From assembly GCF_012489685.1 (NCBI RefSeq), contig NC_080044.1:54064964-54128963 (forward strand): 64,000 nucleotides of DNA, given 5' to 3'. Origin of the DNA: Lotus japonicus. Its lineage: Eukaryota > Streptophyta > Magnoliopsida > Fabales > Fabaceae. Positions within the stretch are counted from its first letter, which is position 1. Each line of letters begins with the position of its first letter. Of this stretch, positions 57,998 through 64,000 are shown one piece after another. Both the position numbers and the translations under genes were made by a program. The notes under the pieces were generated by a model. That model was not told where the DNA came from. It made no database searches and worked only from the letters and a program-made list of their open reading frames with translations.

Positions 57998-60900
57998 TCA
58001 TTTCCTAGCCTGTCATATATGAGAAATCAGCATTAGCTGATGTTCTAAGAAAGAATCGGTATAATTTTTTCCAAAAAAAAGTTAGGAAACATGACATTAA
58101 ATGATGCCAGAATGCAGATTATAACGATCCCCTTGATCTAATTCATCCAGGGCCCATGAATGCATCAAAGATAAAACCTCAAAAATAAACTTAAGAACAG
58201 GATAGGTGAAAGCATATTAAGATTGTTTATGCATATTTTATTTTTCACCCCTAAGAAACCTTTTAGGTTTAGTTTGGAAGAGCTTATTTGAGTTAATCTT
58301 ATGCTCCCTCCGTTCCAAAATATAGGTTGTTTAAGGTTATACACATTGTTTAAGAACTTATCATTTAATAAATATTTTGATTGAAATACCCCTATTTAAA
58401 GTTGTGTTAAGGAGAGAGAAATGTTATTATTGGTTAAGAGCATAGTGAGAGTTGTCATAGGTGAAAATTGAAGGTGGTAATCAAGAGATATAATATTAAA
58501 ACTTAAAAGAGGGTATATAAGTAAGTAAAAGAGAAAAATGCTTTGGGTTTGCAAAACAACTTACATTTTGGAACATAGTACAAATGGTAAAACAATTTAT
58601 ATTTTGGAACGGAGGGAGTAGTATACAAACTTATGCTAGTGTTTGGATAAACTACATACCTACAAGTTTTTTCAAGCTTATTTTCATAAGCTTTTGGATA
58701 AGCACTTGTACGGTTTTACCTGTAAGCTATTTTGAGTTTATTTCAAATAAGTTTATGAATAAGAATTTATAGCTATAAGAGCTTGATAAGAACCTTGGGA
58801 GAACCATACCACAAAAGATAGCTCCTGTAGTTGGAGAGCCCAAGGCCTTATAAACCACACATTAGAATCCCATACTTACAATGTGAGAGACTCTAGTCCC
58901 ATACATTGCAATTGGGTCCTAACAGAGCTTAATTCAGTTGTTTACCCAAATGCATTGTTAATCCAACATTTATAAGAAAAATGTCCCAAAAGGACGAGTA
59001 GTATACTAATGAAGACCAAATGGCCAATGCACATAACTTTGGCAAGTTAGTTCTGGCAAGTTTTCTAGCATTCATAAATTCATAATATATTTCCAGAATA
59101 ACATTTATGATACAGATCCAGGGAAAAACAGGTATAAAAGAAAAACGCAAAAAAATAAACATGAAACTGCGCTACTTAACGAGGGGGTAAGAAATTTCCC
59201 TGCCCTATGCCCCAAAGTTAAGTTTTCTTCACTTTTCTGTCCAACCAGAACTAGAAAAGAAAAATGAAACACAATCAAGTTGATCAGAATGTCCACTTTC
59301 ATGATCATGATATTGAAAATTATAGGCAAAATCCACTTCAGTTCCAAAAAGCAAAAACTGATGGGGAAGTCAAAGCCACTTGTTTAGCTAATTCAAACAA
59401 TAGACGTTAACTCGTTAAGCAATGTTAATTAACAATTAAATCACAATTCTAAATTTATCAGCATCTACAGTGCCTTCTATCCAGCAATCAGTCTATATGA
59501 TTATCTACACCAACGATCGCAATATGAAAAGGTCATTGTATAAAGGTACTTCCAGATCACACGCTGATGTTAAAAAGTACAATAGATAACACCAGATTTG
59601 GAGAATATCTTCTACCAAGAAAATGATGATCTTGGGATAACACCTTGCGCAAAAACAGGAAATTAATTGAAGAAAAAAAGTGATTAATTCATACCTTCAA
59701 ACGAGGAGATTGACGAACAGATGATGCAGATCCAGGAGATAAAACTCCTGATTTGACCCTTCTGTGAAGCAATTGTTTCTTCTTGATTTGTGTATCACCC
59801 TCCGCAGGTTCATCTCGGTGCTCATTTTCCTTGGTTGTAGAATCACTTCTAACAGATGACATTGATAAGACTGGAGCAGATGCAGAGATAAATGCAGATT
59901 CTTCATGTGCAACTTGACCCCTGGTAGTAACATCTAATAACCATGCATAAAAGAAACAAGTTAAATCCTTTATTCAGACTTGGGCTGTCAAATCCAACAT
60001 TGGCGCCAGAGAAATCTACAGAATGGGCAATGGCTTACTGGTTTGACAGAAAAATAGCTGCTTTAGTCCTAGTTTTCCTTAATCATGATTCCAGTTTTTA
60101 AACAATAATCAGACTAAATAAAGGGCCAATTCCCTTGATTTGCAACTGAAGTGGTCAGTTCAGCCTACAGGGTCCCTCATCTTATGAATGCACTAAAATG
60201 AAAAGATATGGTACCTTGCCCCACTGCTTCTTGGAACTTCTTTCTCATTACTCTGACAAATTTAAACAGATCATTTGTCTTGTTTAATTCATGGATCAAC
60301 TCTTTGATGTCATCGGTGGAAGGTTCACAGTTTAACACTGCAAGATAAAAAACAAGTTAAGATTTCAATGAGTGTATCCGCAATATTTTAAGATCATAAT
60401 CAAAACCGGATATGCTACTTACACGTGTAAGTATTGTTTTGATGGAAGATAGTAAAAAAATACTCCTCATTTGGATTGTTCAAATTTATATTCTTGAATG
60501 TGAATTTTACCCCTGAAGAACAGAACCAATAAGAATATCAGTTTTGAGAAGAAGAATAATCCTTGCACAGAGAGATAAACATCAATTACCACGTCCCCCT
60601 TTGACATGAAAGCCAAGGACCCTGTTGTACCAAGACATGGCCTCCTGAGTTTCATCTTTCTGCTCAATGCATTCATTTAACTTCCCTTCAGATGCTGCCA
60701 GAGCTTTACATGGAAAAGAGAGGAGGAGCTTAGAGTAGTTCATAATATGTCTCAAAACGCATATTTCCATGTGTAGTAAGTTGAATAATGAAAACAAATA
60801 AATGGAAGGAGAGACAGAAACATAATCCCAAAGATATGCCATGCAAAAAGCAACTAATGAAGCCATTATGACAAAACCATTGTAAAAATATCCTGTCCTG

Positions 60901-61947
60901 GTAGTCCTATGCTGCAGTGAAAAGGAAAAAAAATGCACATAGATTACAAGTCGAATTAGCTACGTAAAGATCAGCATTAATGTCTATACTCTACACCGGA
61001 CAAAAACATGTAACTCCAATGGTAATGCAAAACTCTGTGGGCGACTTTAACATATATATTGTGTGCATAATTACATATCATTTTAACCAACATTATGCCC
61101 TGCAAACAAATAATCATGTAGACTTGAAAATATTGCAAGATACAACCATGTCAGATTATGATAACTATTGGGGGGGGACCAATAATGTTTTACACAATAT
61201 AATAGTTCAAATAAGTAAACTGAGGCAATGTTAAAAACTTTCACTTTTCCACATTAATTGAATCATTATCATCAGTCAGTTACAAAAATCCATACATATA
61301 AATGCAAAACAATAAAAAAGGTAGAAATAGCTGCATGCATTTGCAAATGGAAAAGGTTAAAGGTACAATACCAAGAGATTGTTGAGATAGAAAAGCAGCA
61401 TACTCCTGCGTTTTGGCTCGGTGCTCCTGAACACTTGTGCTGAGTTCATCAACTCTAGACTTAGCAGAGGCAATAGCATCCAACAAAGCCATTCGCCTGG
61501 CCTCTTTACGAGTCTTAACTGCGCAACGAAAACACACAGAAAAAATGACACTTTCCATTACTCAAATTCAATTCAAAATCAAAACTTCAAAAAATAAATA
61601 AACGAATCTGCAAAAGGGGAAGTTTTGAAATTTGAAGTGACCTGAGAGTGCTTTGACCAAATCATCCTCCGCTTCCCTGAGTTTGCCTTTAACCTCTTCC
61701 AATTGAACTGACAGAGAAAACGAGAGAGTGAAAATGAAAACCCTAATCGGAAAAAGCAGTGAAATGAACAAGGAAATGGAAATTGGAAACCCTAATCGGA
61801 AAATGGAATGGAACCTCTGTGTTGAGCGGTTTGTTGTGCAGTGTCTCTGAGGGATTGAAGAGATTTGGCGTGAGAAGCGGTGAAGGAATCGATGGTTTGC
61901 GTTTGAAGAGGGATCTCTGTGTCGCAGACAGAGGTTGGAGACTCCAT
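57998..61947 (-). CDS. SPC25: Kinetochore protein SPC25 homologue, about eight exons, 307 aa
   Basis: Subunit of the NDC80 complex that links centromeres to spindle microtubules; nuclear. Exons: 61947-61815, 61707-61642, 61518-61372, 60703-60590, 60512-60423, 60337-60215, 59933-59695 and a 12-bp terminal exon 58009-57998 (Ala-Arg-Lys-stop). All GT-AG, phases agree, 924 coding bases. The N-terminal half is coiled coil (EEVKGKLREAEDDLVKAL and SAKSRVDELSTSVQEHRA). The globular SPC25 domain is in exons 4-6: WYNRVLGFHVKGGRG, VKFTFKNINLNNPNEEYFF. Then comes a Ser/basic tail ending RQSPRLK. If the last intron is retained, translation would end two codons later (Val, stop), giving 305 aa. The alternative upstream in-frame ATG at 61980 would add 11 residues. 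The last intron (1.7 kb) contains a Stowaway-like MITE. Confidence 0.85.
58304..58618. mobile_element. Stowaway-like MITE in the SPC25 last intron
   Basis: CTCCCTCCGTTCCAAAATAT at the left and ATTTTGGAACGGAGGGAG at the right are the classic Tc1/mariner-derived ends. TA follows on the right; the left flank is TATG. A second partial copy of the right end lies just inside it (ACATTTTGGAACATAGTA). Confidence 0.8.
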
Positions 61948-62775
61948 CTTCTTCCTTCGCTTCGCTCTCTCCAGTGTCACTGTGTTGAGTTTGAGGTTTT
62001 TGAATCAAACTTTTAAACCGCCACTTTTGCTTTGGCTTTCTTCGAAGTGCGAAGAATGATTATTTTAGTTGTTTTGCAAGACCTATAGTGCACTTGCACC
62101 GGATAAGTCACCTTATTCGATTTATTAGTTTTTCATAAACATCTCGGAAGGATGACATGTTACTTGGAATTTGGAAAATTGAAATTTCAAACTTTATAAT
62201 AAGAAATCTAAAATTATAATAAAGTTTTATCTCGTCTTCTTCGTCAAACTTCATCCTTCTATAATCGTTAAACCTTCAAGTTTCATCCTTCCATCTTTGT
62301 AATCATATTTTTCGACCACCCTATTTTTCAGTCACCGCTTTTTTCAACCACCGTATTTCATTCCACCCATGGCTGCAATGTTCCTAATATGTCTTAGCTC
62401 CTCGAAGAAATTATAACTGTTTCGTGGTAATGGGTCTTCATCCATTAGAAAAAGACTTCATTCTTCTTTACATGACCACACACAAATAACTAATTGAACT
62501 TTTCAATGGAGCTTCCATGATCCCGTAAAAACTCACAACCCATGATTCATTTTTTTCTAGTGGGAGAAAAGAAAATGAATAGACCAAGAGGAGAGGGGAA
62601 GGGAAGGGAAAGAAGGCTCCTAACTCAAAATGGTAAACCAATCTATGCCATTTGGTCTTTCATATTCCACCAACAATTTTCCGTACACCATGTTCATATG
62701 TTCCTTGTACTCTCTCTTTATCATTTGTCCTTATGAAAAGACCAAAAACGTCCCTTTCTGAGATATAGGATAATG

Positions 62776-63503
62776 CAGTTATTAAAACTGGGTCGGATCG
62801 ACTGTTTGAACCGGTTCGACCGTGATTCAGATCTAACATTGGTCCGGTTTGGTATTTGGATCAGACATGCAATTTACTCGGTGATGACATCACCAAACCC
62901 GTGGTTGAACCACCAAATCGATGGTCGAACCGCCAATCATGTGGTTGGTTTTGTTGACTCGTTTTAAACTTTTAATTGAAAATAATAGAGGAAGTGGCTT
63001 GGGAAAGTGTCAAACTCAGGCACTTCAGATAATAGAGTTATACGCAAACCACTATGCCAAGCAACTGGTTTTTATTAGTACGTACCATATTTAATATAAA
63101 AAGAAGTTTTAAAAAGAAAGATAATTTAAGTACCTAAGTGGCACATGTTCATTTTAATTTTTCACATGTAATTTTTAGTTTAACCTTTTTTATTCAAATA
63201 ATTATATATTTAGTTATTAGCACAATATCTACTATTTTAATTAATATGTTATGAATTTTTTTTGTTACAAAAGAAAATACTATGTTATGAATTAAAATAC
63301 TCATTCTATTTAATATTTTTCATAAAATGTACTTAATTTAACATTATTCATGCTTTTATTTTATACAAAGAGTTAGTATAATTTTTTAAATTTTTTAACA
63401 CACTGGTTTAAACGGTTCAACCAGTGACCTAGTGGTTTAACCATCAACCCATTAACCCAGTGCCTCAACCGAGTCGATGACCAGTTCAAGTTTAACAAAA
63501 CTG
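62776..63503. mobile_element. Degenerate foldback element with GGTTCAACC-type ends
   Basis: Left end CAGTTATTAAAACTGGGTCG, right end (complement) CAGTTTTGTTAAACTTGAAC. Both arms are full of ACCGGTT/GGTTGAACC-like blocks, as in widespread plant hAT-type repeats. Flanking duplication not visible. Confidence 0.45.
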
Positions 63504-63509
63504 GAATTA

Positions 63510-63690
63510 GAGCTGGGTAAGCGGGCTAAAGTCTGCGGGCCTACCCGCGTAACTCGCGATTCGCATGGCCAATAGCCCGGTGTATGGTGGTTCGCTTAAA
63601 TGCGGGCCTATCTGGGCTGGCTCGTTTAGCTCGCAGTTTAAATGGGTTGAACCCGCGGTTTTGCAGGCTGGTCCGCGGGCCATATAATTA
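63510..63690. repeat. GC-rich repeat with GCGGGC motifs
   Basis: GCGGGCTAAAGTCTGCGGGC, TGCGGGCCTATCTGGGC, GGTCCGCGGGCC. Typical of a dispersed plant repeat; no end motifs resolved. Confidence 0.4.
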
Positions 63691-64000
63691 CATAAAAAAA
63701 TTAGCTTCATAGTCCATGAACTACTTTACTTGATCTTGATAGAGTGGCCCAAAACAAAACCAACCCAAGAGACCCAAGTGAAGTGAGACACTAATCACTT
63801 ACCAGACAAGTTACCTTACGTACCCTACTTCTCTTCTCTTACTTTCTTTCTTTTCTGGTTTCCGTCTCTCTCAACTCTCCCACCTCCACCATGAAATCTT
63901 CTTGCTTTGGATTTGTGGAACATTTTAGAGTTTGATTATGTAATGTGGAATTTGGAGAATTATTTCGACAATCAGTTTTTTTCTCTATTTTTTTAGGTTT

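Larger units (their letters stand above)
61948..64000. other. SPC25 upstream region and repeats to the window end
   Basis: The first few hundred bases are the SPC25 5' UTR and promoter (no clear TATA). After that only repeats are recognised. An ATG at 63,891 opens 14 codons only, so no gene is called at the edge. Confidence 0.4.

Noticed and set aside
61568..62008. 146-aa minus-strand ORF over the SPC25 start
   Set aside because: Wrong frame relative to the SPC25 exon; runs through intron sequence and is rich in simple residues.
63891..63935. Start of a gene at the right edge (ATG after CCACCTCCACC)
   Set aside because: The frame closes after 14 codons; no exon-like continuation in the remaining bases.

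Overview
The window is plant nuclear DNA: spliced genes with GT-AG introns, AT-rich intergenic DNA and many nested transposons. The proteins resemble dicot, most likely legume (Fabaceae), orthologues. The family-level assignment is an inference from protein similarity and repeat style. No bacterial, organellar, tRNA, rRNA or CRISPR feature was found.

Bases 1-12,655 are the 3' part of a large Ty3/gypsy retrotransposon of the Tat/Ogre type (gag, protease, RT, RNase H, a second RNase H, integrase); its 5' LTR lies outside the window. The plus-strand gag-pol frame is broken by five nonsense codons but no frameshift. Between integrase and the 3' LTR are two genes on the opposite strand, each with its own TATA box. 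One is a 157-residue ORF. The other can be spliced from four exons into an intact 1,247-residue protein with a plant mobile domain (PMD), an acidic linker, a basic Ser/Arg-rich segment and a C-terminal coiled coil. This is the most unusual system in the window.

Five host genes were rebuilt exon by exon, all with consistent reading phases. (1) A TAR2-like tryptophan aminotransferase of auxin synthesis, minus strand, 12,950-22,735, 439 aa, with a 6-kb first intron loaded with foldback transposons. (2) A raffinose synthase, minus, 31,491-37,084, 774 aa. (3) FIP37, the WTAP homologue of the m6A writer complex, minus, 38,821-43,546, 14 exons, 340 aa. (4) A TIC32-like short-chain dehydrogenase, plus, 53,034-55,822, 8 exons, 338 aa. 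(5) The kinetochore protein SPC25, minus, 57,998-61,947, about 307 aa. They have no common pathway.

The rest is mostly mobile DNA. There are several Mutator-like foldbacks with 9-10 bp target duplications, one nested in another, and two hAT-like elements, one carrying a Tourist-like MITE. A short non-autonomous LTR element at 45,170-47,859 has a 3' LTR split by a hAT insertion. Also present are a Stowaway-like MITE, SINE-like units, CACTA end fragments and several LTR remnants. The LTRs of the 45-48 kb element carry a motif matching the plant snRNA upstream element (USE) exactly 33 bp before a TATA box.
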